A stretch of DNA of 64,000 nt, taken from NCBI GenBank assembly GCA_003508835.1, contig PUFA01000081.1:3348001-3412000 (forward strand), in the 5' to 3' direction. The position numbers and the translations under genes are program-made. The stretch is from Eonycteris spelaea. Taxonomy: Eukaryota; Chordata; Mammalia; Chiroptera; Pteropodidae. Of this stretch, positions 1 to 11,125 are shown piece after piece. Under the pieces are notes generated by a model. That model did not search any database. It was not told the origin of the DNA and saw only the letters and a list, made by a program, of their open reading frames with translations. Position 1 is the stretch's first letter; each line of letters starts with the position of its first letter.

Positions 1-200
1 AGCAGGAAGGTAGGATGCCAAAGCTGATAGGTGCCCAATCCTAGAGCCTTGAATGCAAGCTCAGTGGTTTGGCTTTTATTTGACAAGGTGATGGTGAGAG
101 GGTTGGGGAGGAGGAGTGCTGTGAATCCTTTTCCTAGATAACTTGCACTTTCACAAGGAAAGCCTGCAGTTGAGTCAGTACTTAGACCCAATGTTAGAGA
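1..200 (-). repeat. Possible L2 remnant
   Basis: The segment loosely resembles the reverse complement of the L2 3' region (wording such as GGCTTTTATTTGACAAGG near a following GGTGATGG). It is too diverged to be firm. No gene is visible here. Confidence 0.3.
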
Positions 201-670
201 TAAAGCCTTTCTATTTTGGAAAAGAAAAACAGTATTGCTCAAGGGGAGATATTTTAAATCTGAGAGCCAGTATGATAGATGCATAATATATAAATAAGAT
301 ATAATTAATAGATTTATTCTCGAAACAATAACAGAAGATTTATTTTGCTTCTGTGACTATGTGGAATCTGCTTCATTGTTAGTAAAGGGACTCTGGATAA
401 TAAGACATGACATTTGAAGGTTATTTTTAATGGGACATTGCTTACTGAGACATGTAAGTGGCAGATTAAACATAAAAGCAGATACAACTGAGGCAACGGA
501 TTTCTTAAGCAGATCTTTCCTTTTAGACAATCTAGATTTAGAACTATCAGATTGGAAAGGGGACTTCTTTAGGATGCATTTCTCTTGCTGCAGCATTACC
601 CACTGCTGCATGGATCATAGAGCAATGTGCTTTATTTATTTATTCAGAAATATTTCTGGAACATAAACCC
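201..670. other. Unassigned AT-rich DNA
   Basis: No repeat family or gene is recognised. Open frames of 60-84 codons occur on both strands, overlap each other and show no domain, so they are treated as chance. Confidence 0.5.
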
Positions 671-679
671 TATGGTAGT

Positions 680-1215
680 CACTGGGGATAGAGTGGAGAG
701 TGTGTTTGACATTGTAAATGCATTAAACCAAAAATGTGAATTTGCTAGTATTCTAAGTATGATGGATAAGAGTTCTAGGGTGCAATGAAAGCTTCTAATA
801 GAGGAATTTGATCTAGTCAGGGAGGTCATGAAGGGCTTCCTGAGCAGGTGATGCTTAAGTTGAGATTTATGTAGGAGCCAAATAGTTGATGATGGAAAGG
901 GAAAGATATTCATTATGGAGGAAACAGCATGTTCAAAGGCCCTGTGGTGAGTCAGGGCTAGAGGCAGATGATGGATGAGAGAAATTCAATGTGGCTGGAA
1001 TGAGAAGAGTAGAGGGGTAAGAAGAATGAGATGAGGTTTTGGGGACAGGTAGAGACTAACATCCTGAAGAAAGGATTTTTAAATGTTATCTTTTGATTAA
1101 TGAGAAAACCATGAGAAGTTGACATTATCAGATTTATGTTTAGAAAAGATTTCCCATTTGAACTCCAGTTATTTAGTGGGAGAAAGTTAAAAGCAGGTAT
1201 GGTGTGGGTCAAGTA
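680..1215 (-). repeat. L2 LINE 3' region, minus strand
   Basis: The plus strand reads as a diverged reverse complement of the L2 3' untranslated region. A hallmark is AACAGCATGTTCAAAGGCCC near 923-942, the complement of the L2 phrase for a 'gggcctttgcac' block. The two minus-strand open frames here (644-913 and 958-1212) are therefore antisense repeat frames, not genes. Confidence 0.65.
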
Positions 1216-1464
1216 GTTAAAAAAGTTATTTTATTCCTGAAGGCATCAGGATCCCAAATATCACCCATATGTGCAGAGCCAGATTTCTACCTTCATTGTT
1301 ACTTTGGATTAAGATGGTAAATTAAACCTTTAAAAATTACTATTACTATAATTGCATAGCAGAATCCATCTTTCAAACAAAAACTTAAGCTTCATAAAAA
1401 CCACCAAATGTTGAGCTGCTCTTGTTCAGGTTGGGATGGGGTTGTGATGAACAGAATCTGTCTT
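1216..1464. other. Unassigned DNA
   Basis: I see nothing recognisable in this stretch. Confidence 0.4.
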
Positions 1465-1812
1465 TGATGATTAATTTTATGTGTTAATTTACCTAGGCTA
1501 CAGTGTTCAGATATTTAGTTGAGCATTATTTAAGATATGTCTGTGAGGGTGTTTTGAATGAGATGACCTTTTAATTCTATTGACTTTGAGTAAAGTGGAT
1601 TGGCCTCCATGATGTGAGTGAGCCTCATCAGATCAGTTGAAGGCCTGAATGGAAAAAAAATACCCGCCTACACAAGAAGGAATTCTGTAGCAGCAGCATT
1701 GAGACTTGAAATGCAGCATCAGCTCTTCTCTGGGTCTCCAGCCTGCCAGTTAACCCTGCAGATTTTGGCCTCACCAGCCTCCATAATCATGTGAGCCAGT
1801 TCCTTAAAATAA

Positions 1813-1850
<38 letters not shown>

Positions 1851-1975
1851 CTTTCTCTTTCTCTCTTATCTTTATATATATCTTACTGGTTCTGTTTCTT
1901 GGAAGGCAGCTATGCTCAGCACCATACCACCAATGCCCTATTGGTTCTGTGTCTTGAAGAATCCAGACTAATACA
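1465..1975 (+). mobile_element. MLT2-like (ERVL) LTR
   Basis: It begins TGATGATTAATTTTATGTG and ends CCAGACTAATAC, the two ends of a common ancient mammalian LTR whose name I give tentatively as MLT2-like. The order is start, CTGTGAGGGTGTTTTGAATG, TCAGTTGAAGGCCTGAATG, CCTCCATAATCATGTGAGCC, a CT microsatellite, then the TTGGTTCTGT end block. That end block is present about twice (near 1885 and 1940), which suggests a local duplication. A second copy lies in reverse at 46351-46725. Confidence 0.7.
1815..1866. repeat. (CT)n microsatellite
   Basis: About 16 uninterrupted CT units grade into imperfect T-rich CT. The array sits inside the LTR, at the place where this LTR family carries a short pyrimidine run. 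Confidence 0.95.
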
Positions 1976-2640
1976 TCATCTATCCCTATCCCACCCTACT
2001 ACACCCCTACAGAAAGTACAATTCTGTATTCTATTTATTTTATTTCATTTTTTTCAGTTCTGTATTCTTTAGAGCTCAGTTTGAAAACCATTGAGTTTGA
2101 AAACCGTTGAGTTAAAGGCCTTGAGATGGTACCGGGGAAAAAGGAAGGAGAATTTAATGGAAATGTATATGAAACCCTAGTTCCCCTCTTAGATCTGTGC
2201 TATTTGATCACTTCTCTTTCCTAGCTTTAAAATACAATACAGAGTGATGATTAAAAAATGGAAAGTATTTTTTAATAGGAGAAAAAGCAATTTTACTCCT
2301 AATTTTCAATTTTAATTTAAGCATGAAATTGTATAATAGAGCTCAGCTAAGGATGAAGAGTGGAAATTGACCTCCTGGAATATTAATAAGACTCATACCT
2401 TCTTGGGTTGGAAAAATACGAGCAAATATCTTATATTAACAATGCTGCTTAATAATTTTGGGTCTTGGTGTCTTAATAATCTGATGAGTATTAAAAAACA
2501 TGGTCCCTTTCTCTCCCAAAATATCTGATTAAAAGTCATACACTTAACATTTTGCTGTGCTTTCAGATGTTTGTGGATGCAACTTCAAAACTCTTGCATT
2601 GGAAATATTACTTATTAATACACATTTGGGAGGTGGGCAG
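1976..2640. other. Unassigned DNA with short local duplications
   Basis: TTCTGTATTCT occurs near 2023 and 2057, and GAGTTTGAAAACC recurs near 2094. No family was assigned and no gene is visible. Confidence 0.4.
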
Positions 2641-2644
2641 TGTG

Positions 2645-2825
2645 ATTGAGTGGAAAAAACTCTACATGGAATTCCAAGACCTGGTTCAAGCTCTGATTTT
2701 GTCATGATCTAGCTGAGTGATTTTGTGCAAATGGCTTCAAATTTACAAGTTTTAATTTCTTCAGCTATGAAGTGGCATGACAATACTTAATACAGAGGGC
2801 CGTCGTGCTATTAAATTAGATTACA
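2645..2825 (+). repeat. MIR SINE
   Basis: The order follows MIR: loss of the tRNA-like head, CCAAGACCTGGTTCAAG, then the core TAGCTGAGTGATTTTGTGCAA (compare TAGCTGTGTGACCTTGGGCAA) and a decayed CTCATCTGTAAAATG-type block. Confidence 0.75.
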
Positions 2826-3254
2826 TATGTACAGAACTTTGCAAACTTTAAAGAAAACAAATGCTTGGAATCTCTGCTACAAAGACAGGCAGTATACAGG
2901 AGGTTATGGGAATGGAAGCAGACAGGAAGCAAAAGAGAAATGCGTAGGTATATATAGGAGGTTGGAAAGAAGCCTCTTTGTGGCTTTTTAGGGCTTGAGC
3001 TGGTCTTCAGTTTGAAAATCACAGTGATGGTACCTTCTTACATTTGAAAAGGGACTTCTTCTCAAGGAGGCTGCATGCTAATGATCATGTTTGAAGTATT
3101 TGGGACTGGTTTCTGTTATGGTTACTTTGCAATCGAGAAGTCTAAGTATGAGATGGACTGATTTGTCTAAGATTATGTTGCCAGCTTTTAAGAGATATCT
3201 GCCTAACTCCTAGTCTTGTGCCTTTTGTATTGTGCTGAGACCTACCCATGAGAG
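2826..3254. other. Unassigned DNA
   Basis: I recognise nothing. The minus-strand frame at 2816-3022 has no domain. Confidence 0.4.
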
Positions 3255-3515
3255 GGAACATGGTGCAGGTTTAAGAATGTGGACTCCAGCAGCCAACCCA
3301 TAGAATGCCAGCTTCCCCATTTACTAGATGTGGAGTAGTAGAAACCATGGGCAAACCACTCAAACTCTGTGTGCCTCAGTTTCCTCTTCTATAAAGTGGG
3401 GGCACGGGCTTATACTTACTTCATGGAGTTATTGTGAGGATTATAAATATTACTAGATCTGAAGTAGTTTAGAACTGTGCCTGGCATATAATTGCCATTT
3501 AACCGTATGTATGAT
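3255..3515 (+). repeat. MIR SINE
   Basis: Nearly complete: TTAAGAATGTGGACTCCAGC, then CTGTGTGCCTCAGTTTCCTC, then TTATTGTGAGGATTATAAAT, then CTGTGCCTGGCATATAAT. This is the full MIR block order. Confidence 0.9.
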
Positions 3516-3699
3516 AATATGTCTCAGTATGAGAAGAGAGAAAATGTGAACTCAGAGAATCTCTGGTGGAAAGTTTGTGGAGAGCGTGGAGTAGTGGAAA
3601 CTGAGTATAACTTTAGGCACTTAATAGACACAGTGCTCCCCCCCCGCCCCCGACCTGCTTAACACTTATAGGAATGGTGCTTATGGCTCAGCTCACAAG

Positions 3700-3990
3700 G
3701 CTTGACTTCATCTGTCAGGTATCAGCTTGCGTCACCACTTCCAAGAGGTTATCCCTAATTATTGATGGCTTCCCTTCATCCCCTGCTCAGTTATTCTATA
3801 TTGCATCATCTCAGTTCTTTCTACCATAGCCCTTAGCACAATCTGTAATTCTCATTTTATGATTTACTTATCTATACATGGGCTGTCTCCCTCATGAGAC
3901 TGTCAGCTTAATAAGGCAAGAGTCTTGTCTGTCTTCTTCACCTGCTATATCACATTGCCTAGCACAGTTCCACATATGTAAAGAAGTATA
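3700..3990 (+). repeat. L2 LINE 3' end
   Basis: The L2 3' untranslated order is visible: TCACCACTTCCAAGAGG, TATAGCCCTTAGCACAATCTG, CTGTCAGCTTAATAAGGCAA, then CACATTGCCTAGCACAGTTC. The terminal simple repeat is lost. Confidence 0.8.
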
Positions 3991-4048
3991 GTGAATAATC
4001 TTGTGTGTGTGTGCTGTACACATCAGAGAACTTCTGGGTTATCTAGAA

Positions 4049-4262
4049 CAGTGGTCCCCAACCTTTCTGGCACCAGAGACTGGTGCTCTTATGAGAATCT
4101 AATGACTGACGATCTGAGGTGGAACTGAGGCAGTGATGCTAGTGTTGGTTGCAAATACAGAAGAAGCTTCACTCACCTGCCACTTACCTCCTGCTGTGCA
4201 GCCCAGTTCCTAACAGGCCATGGATTGGTACTTGTTCATGGCCTGGGTGTTGGTGACCCCTG
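4049..4262 (+). mobile_element. Non-autonomous hAT-type DNA transposon
   Basis: The 214-bp element has short imperfect inverted ends: CAGTGGTCCCCAACC at the left, and GGTGTTGGTGACCCCTG at the right. It is flanked by 8-bp direct repeats, ATCTAGAA (4041-4048) and ATCTAAAA (4263-4270), with one mismatch. Eight-base duplications are the signature of hAT transposases, so this is a non-coding passenger moved in trans. A reversed copy of the same family is at 23925-24152. Confidence 0.9.
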
Positions 4263-4270
4263 ATCTAAAA

Positions 4271-4960
4271 CTTTGTGTGATGGGGAGCAGGGCTGGAACA
4301 AAACTTTAAAATTCATGGCATTCACCCATCCCTTGCAATTACCTCTCTGTGACCTTTCTCCTCTGAAAGGATGATTTTATTTGTAGGCCATACCTTTCAA
4401 GCCCTACATTACCTACATAGCAGCATCCAGCAACCAGCCACCCCATTTCAAAAATGTGTGAAGACTTTGGCTAGAAGGAGGAAACATTTATAAGACATGA
4501 ACTGGAAAATAAGGATCTTACATTCTTTCATGTGCCATTGCAAATCTTTATTCATTATCATAAAATAGAAATTTTCCTTAATAGCTCTTATGAAAAAATA
4601 ACATATTTAGGCTCTTTCTTATAAATCAGTGAGATGTACTGGACAGGTATTTTCCCAGTTTTATAGAAAATTGAAGCACAAAGCCATAACTTATTATATA
4701 ATAAACAAATTATCTATATTTAAGTAGTGTATCTGTATAGTTTATTCTCCAAAACTGGACTGTTTGAGAATAAAAGATGGTGTTATTAATAATTACTCCC
4801 AGATTCCAGCCAGGCTGTCCCTAGGAAATGGAGATGTATTCTCACTTTATTTGAAGACCTGTGGTGGGGACTTGGGCAGAACTGGAACCTAGATGTTTTC
4901 GCTCAAAACCATTTCATTATACTCCAAATGTGGGTACGTTACACACAGTGTAGGACTATG
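4271..4960. other. Unassigned DNA
   Basis: AT-rich, with no gene or repeat that I can name. Confidence 0.4.
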
Positions 4961-4964
4961 ACAA

Positions 4965-5210
4965 CTGCAGCTACCCGTTTTCCTGTGCTTACTGTGTGCT
5001 CAATCATGCACTAAACACTTGTTGCATATCATCTTTATTCAGTTCTCATCACATTTTAGGGTCAATATTATGCTTCCTACTTTATAGATAATGAAATGAA
5101 GTCTGAGAGAGGTGAATTTAATTTCATTGCGAAGGTCACAAAGCTAGTCAGGAATGTCTATATCCAAGTCTAGCTCTGTGTAATCCGAAGTTCAAGTTTG
5201 ATCACAATTT
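4965..5210 (-). repeat. MIR SINE
   Basis: Reverse-complement MIR: TTACTGTGTGCTCAATCATG, then TTTATAGATAATGAAATGAAG, then AGGTCACAAAGCTAGTCAGG. Confidence 0.85.
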
Positions 5211-7270
5211 TATTAAAAATATTTGCATTAAAATATTCAATTTTGAAACAGGAATTCTTTATCACTAATTGGAACATTTAATACTTAAAATAGATTTTAA
5301 GTAATGTGAGAAGTCCTGAGCTTATTACCTCATCTCGGTGTTCTGTTCAAAGAAGAGGTTTGGAGAAGATACTGGGATTGAAATTAGAGCGAACTCCCGT
5401 ACAAATAATGAGATGGGGGAAAGACCATCCTCTGATTTGGGTAAAGAAGGCCTTGCCTGAAGAGATGGATGTTTTGTTTATCTTTACGCTCCAAAAGTAG
5501 AGTTTATTTTGGGAGAGAGCCGGAGGGAGTGGGAAGAGTCTTTCTGGCTCTTGTATGTATGTTAGAACTACAAAGTAAGGATTTTCCTTTGATTAACTCA
5601 AACTGCTTAGAAAAGGTGAAGAGTTTATTTGTAAATGGGACTTGGTAGTACAAGCCAGCAGCAAAGAGAAGGCACATTGGGGTTCTTGAAACTAAGCTAC
5701 CTTTAAGTTCTAAGTGATGTGTAGGGTCTGGGGTTATGACTCTGGGCTATGGACCAGGGTGAGTTAAAAGGAATGTTTTAATCAAAGAGTAAGTGCATAA
5801 AGGAAAGTTACTAACTTATACTTTAGAGTCTACTAATTTTAGATTTGCTTTAGAAAGTGATTTAATGTGTTCTATCGAGATTTGATACATGTGTGGAATA
5901 TATATTTGAATATTATATTTGAATACATATTTGAATATATGTGTATATGTATTTGAGTACATACATATATTTAATTTTATTGTCAAAACAGGTGGATTTA
6001 ACAAAGAGTTCATTGTACCCATTTCCCAGGTTAAGAATTGAGCTTTGATGTCTGTCTCTGGTAGCTTTCCACTACCTGGTAACAGACATTCTAAATTATA
6101 CGCTTTCTTTCAAAAATGAAGAAAAATCTAGCTTAAGTGCTAACACTGAACAATCAAAGTAAGGAAGTAGAAGTCCAGGTATTGATGATCCTTAAGGAAA
6201 AAAAATGATCATTGTTCTCTTGCAGTTTAGAATCCATTGTTGTCATTCCTTCAGTCCACAAGTATACTTAGTGCTGGTCACAATTTTACCAATGTTGCAA
6301 CCTCTGTACCCATTGTTCCATCTTTGCTATTGTTGTACTCCATTTATCCTCTACCACAATTATCACAGTGTATAAAGGAAATAGAATTTTCACCATTTTT
6401 TTTATCCTAGATAAATAAGCCAGTTTTTATGTTCATGGATGATTGACAATCCTGATGTCTTACGTAATAAAGGGCAATACAGAAGACAAAAATCTGTGAC
6501 CCTCACTGCATCTCAAATCCTAACAATTCTATATGACCAGGTTATTGCTAACCTCTAAGTAGTCATTTTAGAAACTAGCATTGTAGAATAGGATGCTTCA
6601 ATTCCAAATATATTTACTGCTCTGCAAAAGGCAGCAACATCATTGAAAGTATTTAAGCTAAAATGTATGAGTAATAATAACCTAGGCAAATCAATAACTT
6701 AAGACAGGTATGGATATAGCTGTGTATGCTTCTTACTCCTTAGTTTGTTTTGCTATTTCTATTGGTTTTGTTGTTTTTGATTTTGCTTTCAAGACTGTTG
6801 GAATGCTTATGCAATCAATGTAGAGATGTGAGAAGCACAGTTAGAGTGTGCTTCTGATGTTCTGGTCAGTAGAATAATCAAAGCAGGACTGTAGAGGGTC
6901 TGGGAATATTATTAAGACAGAGTTTCAGTGATAAAATAGGAATGGCAGGGTAGATCCTTGATTGTTGGAATAAGATTGGTATATAAAGTCAGCACGATTA
7001 GCAGCAAGAAGAGCTTCATTCTGAATCTCATGACTGGTTGAATCAGAGATTTAAAAATTCCTCTGGTCTGGGAAAGAATTGGCTTTCAATCTTGAGAGTA
7101 GCTGAGCCTTCTGGTGATGGACAAGTGGCCCCAGCTGTGGGAGGTATGTACTTCAGGAAGCAGACAGATCCTGAGTATGCCATGAGAGAGAAAGAGATAG
7201 AAAGAGAAAGAGAGAGAATGAATGTGTGTTTGTATATGGTGGGGGGCATATTTCTAGCAATATTTCAGGA
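5211..7270. other. Unassigned DNA
   Basis: About 2 kb without a recognised gene. The small open frames (for example 5306-5500 plus and 7038-7289 plus) lack domains or codon-use support. An AT-rich tandem array (5890-5975) and a short GA tract (about 7180-7220) lie inside. Confidence 0.4.
5890..5975. repeat. AT-rich short tandem array
   Basis: A degenerate unit of about 15 bases built around ATATTTGAATA recurs four to five times, then drifts into TATGTGTATATGTATTTGAG. Confidence 0.75.
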
Positions 7271-7279
7271 CAGAGGTTC

Positions 7280-7860
7280 AGAGCAGTAAGCGAACTTTGG
7301 GCCATTGTGTGGTGGGTTGATTTGCTAGATGAACTCTCGGGACTCAGCATATTTACTCATAAATATTAGTCATATTTACAAGTAAGATTTAGTACAGGGA
7401 AAAGATACAAAATAAAATGAGCAAAATGAAAAGGTGCATGGAGTTACAGCTGAGGAAATCCAGCACAAGCTCCCAAGACTCCCACCCTCATGGGATCCCA
7501 AATGACATGATTAAGTCCTCCAGTATTGAATTGTGACCCACGTGTGGACATTGTCTACCAGGGAAGCTCATTAGAGATGCGGTGCCCAGGGTTTTTACTG
7601 GGGGCTGGTCATGTGTGGCCTGGAACATACCCAAATTCTAGGCTCCCAGGAGAACAAGTGTTCAGCAAAAACCACATGGTTTGTACAGACTGTTTAGGCA
7701 CAGTGAGCCACTCTCATTAGATAGGAAATGGTGGGAACACTCCTGAGGTTCATGTCCCCAGATGGCAACTTAAGGGCCAACTTTGCAGCAGGTCTTTCTA
7801 AGGATAGTAGCCCCAGGCCTGCTATGTTCAACTTTCTTCTGCATAGTCATTCAAACCATA
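7280..7860 (-). mobile_element. ERV-type LTR, class I-like
   Basis: The plus strand matches, by memory of the family, the reverse complement of a mammalian LTR: TTTAGTACAGGGAAAAGATAC (7389-7409), TCTACCAGGGAAGCTCATTAG (7554-7574), GGTTTTTACTGGGGGCTGGTC, and CCCAGGCCTGCTATGTTCAAC near 7812. I could not find convincing target duplications, so the ends are approximate. There is no retroviral coding sequence. Confidence 0.65.
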
Positions 7861-7891
7861 ATTCTGTCAAAAACTGGAGTAGCTGCCCCTC

Positions 7892-7921
7892 ACTGGTTTC
7901 CCACACATCCACTGGCCCTGA
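7892..7921. repeat. 30-bp direct repeat, copy 1
   Basis: ACTGGTTTCCCACACATCC plus the next 11 bases match 8958-8987 with one mismatch. A GTAGCT lies just upstream of both copies. The element responsible is not identified. Confidence 0.85.
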
Positions 7922-8099
7922 TGGTAGTCTTGCAGCGGTGGGGATTCTTTTTTGGGTGTCTGCAAAGAATACCTTGAGATTATTTCTGCATCATGCTTCT
8001 GGGTGTGGTGGACCCAGAGCACATGCCTTCCAGAATAATAGGTCATAGTTTTCTGTTTACTGTCACTGATTATTTTCCAGGAATATTGTCTCCCACTAA

Positions 8100-8300
8100 C
8101 CACATTCCTGTAGGCTGTCGAAGGGAGGTTTCCAACTTGGTTGGAGTGAGGCCCATTGTGTTTCCTCATCACTCTCCCCTGCTCTTGAAGTCTTTAAAGG
8201 CAGAATCCTAGCAGATTCATTTATGAAACCTCTAGAATTCCTGAACAGGACCCTGTGCATGGTAAATAGTAGGTGCCTAGGCAACAAATAGAGGTTGCCA
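8100..8300 (+). repeat. Possible L2 3' end
   Basis: TTTCCTCATCACTCTCCCCTG, then AAAGGCAGAATCC, then GGTAAATAGTAGGTGCCTAG resemble an L2 tail. Diverged and low confidence. Confidence 0.4.
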
Positions 8301-9089
8301 TGTATCAATCACAAAGGTCTCATTCGAAGAGACTGGCAGGCTTTAAGCCTTGTGCCCAAAGACTCGATCTTCTTGCTAGTTTAAAACTTTGAAGGAGAGA
8401 AAACCCCAGCTGAGTCTGAAATGAAAATGTAAGCAAGGGAAGCTAAAAATAACAGAAATGTGGGATTCCTCAATTCAGACAGCCTGTGACAGAGCTAAGT
8501 GTCATGAAACTCTAAGTGGTGAAGGAGAGGAATAAGTTTTAATGAGGGAGATTCTATAACTGCCTGAAAAGCCTCAGTGAAAAATTAGAATGCAATTTTC
8601 CTACATAGTAGTGTGGTATTCCCTTTTCTTACCCCTCAAATCCCTGGGTGATATGACATGCTTTCTTACTTCCTAAATACAGCCAGGTCACCCATCCATG
8701 AGAGAGTGAAGTCCAGTGAGTAGTAAGCACAGTCTCTGACTCTAAACCCAGAGTGGTTTCTGAGAATGGCCCCAATTGCCTGGATTTTTGGTGTTGGGAC
8801 ATAGATTCATTAAACTGAGGTATTAACAATGGAATCAGCCTCTGAGTCATTAGTGGGTTTCAAAGTTTCTATCTGTAGAAACCTCACAGATTTTTATGCA
8901 GAAATGCAAGATATGAGGCAGATGAAGCAGAACTGCTGACCAAAGCTGAGGTAGCTAACTGGTTTCCCACACCTCCACTGGCCCTGAGTTGTTTCCAAGG
9001 AACCCTTGGAGGCCCTGCAGGGCAGAGTTGCTGTCTGCAGTTGTGCAGGTTCTACATCTAGACAGTCTACACACTTGCCTTAGAACATA
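8301..9089. other. Unassigned DNA
   Basis: No gene is recognised. It contains the second copy of the 30-bp repeat and a nearby perfect small palindrome, CCAAGGAACCCTTGG-like, near 8996. Confidence 0.4.
8958..8987. repeat. 30-bp direct repeat, copy 2
   Basis: The partner of 7892-7921, about 1,066 bases away, in the same orientation, with one mismatch. Confidence 0.85.
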
Positions 9090-9230
9090 GTTTGAAAAAA
9101 ACTAGTATACTCTAACCCTCTCATTTATAGATAAGGAAATTGAGGCCTGAGGTGAAGCGACTTACACAACATCAAGAAATTAGTAACAGAGATGTGGTTC
9201 GAATGCAGGAGCAGTGACTCCCAATTTATT
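9090..9230 (-). repeat. MIR SINE fragment
   Basis: TTTATAGATAAGGAAATTGAGGC and AGTAACAGAGATGTGGTTCGAA correspond to the reverse MIR core. Confidence 0.85.
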
Positions 9231-9604
9231 GCTATATTAGAGTCTTCCTATCCTCTAGAGTCACTAGCCCACCTGTATAAAATAGTGTTAGAGCAGGAAT
9301 CCTGGGTCAGGGGTCCCATACTTTTGCTTAAGAGAAGACACAAAAGAGGAAGCACATTCTTGTGGTTAAGGTGAGTTTTCAGAGATGCCAACTTGGTTAG
9401 GCAACCAGCTAATCTTCAATCTTTAAGCATTGATGGTAAAAGAAAAGCTGAGAAACTCTTACTACTTGAGCATTAGCTTTTCAATAAGGATACTATCAAT
9501 AAAAGACTATGAGCATGACTTCAACTGTGGCTTTGACTGTGACTACAACTTAGTTTATAACTATGATAATCAGCTCCCAAGTACCGTATTAGGTATGATT
9601 TTTG
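9231..9604. other. Unassigned DNA
   Basis: Nothing recognised. A short triplet-like run GACTTCAACTGTGGCTTTGA near 9518 is too imperfect to call an array. Confidence 0.35.
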
Positions 9605-9715
9605 GGCTTTCTACCAAACTTTAAGCTCCAAGAAGGCAAGATTTTGCCTTTTCTGCTGTGCACTGCATCTCAGTCTCACATACCCAGTTGATGCTGAATA
9701 AATATTGGGGATCGT
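9605..9715 (+). repeat. L2 LINE 3' end
   Basis: TTAAGCTCCAAGAAGGCAAG followed by CAGTTGATGCTGAATAAATA is the L2 terminal block. Confidence 0.75.
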
Positions 9716-10072
9716 TATTGACTGAATTGCACCCCTTCCCACAAGTCCATATGTTGAAGTTCATATGTTGACTGCATTTGGAGATAGGGCCTTTGAAGAG
9801 GTAATTAAGGTAAAATGAGGTCTTATGGGTGAGCCCTAATCCGATATGATTGAGAACAAGACACATGCATGCACAGAGAAGACTGCGTGAAACCAAAGAT
9901 AAGAAAATGGCCATCTGTAAGCCAAGGAGAGAGAAACCTCGGAAGAAATCCGCCTTGCTGACATCTTGATCTTGGGCTTCTAGTCTCCAGAACTGTGAGG
10001 AATAAATTTCTCTTGTTTCAGCCACCTGGTCTGTGGTATTTTGTCATGACAAACCTAGCAAACTAATACAAA
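9716..10072 (+). mobile_element. MaLR-like LTR
   Basis: It starts with a diverged TTGACTGAATTGCACCCC head, then TTTGGAGATAGGGCCTTTGA, GTGAGCCCTAATCCGATATG, GAATAAATTTCTCTTGTTTC and a CCTAGCAAACTAATACA end. It matches 53559-54006 and is related to 61437-61793. The 134-codon minus-strand frame at 9621-10025 is antisense to this LTR and is not a gene. Confidence 0.85.
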
Positions 10073-10865
10073 GATTAAATAAATAATTCATAGTTAGGTG
10101 TGATGTTTCTGAGTTTGTGGCTCTAACTACTGTTTGTAAAAACACATTCGATATTCCGATAGAAAGAAAGATGGATAACGACCTATTCATTCCGATGATC
10201 TTGGATGGTTACTGATTCCAGGTTACCTTTAACAAGTCATGAGAATTTATTCTGTTTTGTAGCCCAAATTCTGAATTGGCTATAATCTATAACCACTTCC
10301 TCCTGCCTAGCTCCAGAACTTTTGCTATTAAAATGTTTGGAAGGTTTTTGGTTTCCTTATTTTAATTTTTACAAAGCAGATAAAGAAGTGAGAAGCACAG
10401 GTAACAACAAAACTATAAAACTAATTAACACCTCAGATTATAATTAGAAGTGGTTGACGGAATGTCTCTTTTAACAAACCCTGTGAATATTAGGGTTTTG
10501 CTGCTGTCACTATTTTCCTAGAAGAAACAGGTGCTTTTTTTTCTTTTTTGTATCCAGTCCCAAAAGTAAGTTTAATGTGCTCACAATAAATTATACACAC
10601 AAAAGAGTTATATGGGAGACCGCACTCTTTGCAAACCACCTTGGGTAGATAATTAGAGACATTGGCACTGCTTGCTTCTGGCAGGCATTTGATGGAACTG
10701 TCGAGCCTGCTTTTCAGACTGGAGGAGAAGGTGGAGAAAAAGGAAGGCAAGGGGCAGGGGCACAGGCAGTGAAAACCTGTCATAAGATATAGACACTCAG
10801 AGAGCATCACAGCTTCAGATGTTACCAATTCCATTTCAATTCTTAGAGCTTCTCTGTAATGGATC
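10073..10865. other. Unassigned DNA
   Basis: It includes a 114-codon minus-strand frame (10490-10834) with no recognisable domain. Nothing else is named. Confidence 0.4.
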
Positions 10866-11007
10866 GTATGGTTAGATTTGTGGCTCTGGATTAAAGTAAA
10901 TCTGACTCTATGACCTAGGCTGGGTCACTTAACCTGTCTAAGCCTCAATTTTTTCATCTGGAAAATGAGTATATTGATAATTTCCACCTCACAGGATGTG
11001 TGTGTGC

Positions 11008-11070
<63 letters not shown>

Positions 11071-11125
11071 AAATGAGTACAGGAAGTTAAGAACTCAGTA
11101 AAAGCAGTTATGGCTATTAGGTAGA
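10866..11125 (+). repeat. MIR SINE split by a GA microsatellite
   Basis: TGGGTCACTTAACCTGTCTAAG and CTCAATTTTTTCATCTGGAAA precede the array. AATAAAATGAGTACAGGAAG and the MIR tail follow it. The array occupies the position of the MIR 'gttgtgaggatt' block. Confidence 0.85.
10997..11067. repeat. (GT)n(GA)n compound microsatellite
   Basis: A short GT run passes into about 29 uninterrupted GA units. Such a long perfect array is expected to be length-polymorphic. Confidence 0.97.

Noticed and set aside
1815..1866. A CRISPR-like or other regular array
   Set aside because: It is a plain CT microsatellite. No spaced direct repeats of CRISPR type were seen anywhere in the window.
9621..10025. A 134-codon minus-strand frame
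   Set aside because: It is antisense to a MaLR-like LTR (9716-10072) and an L2 tail.
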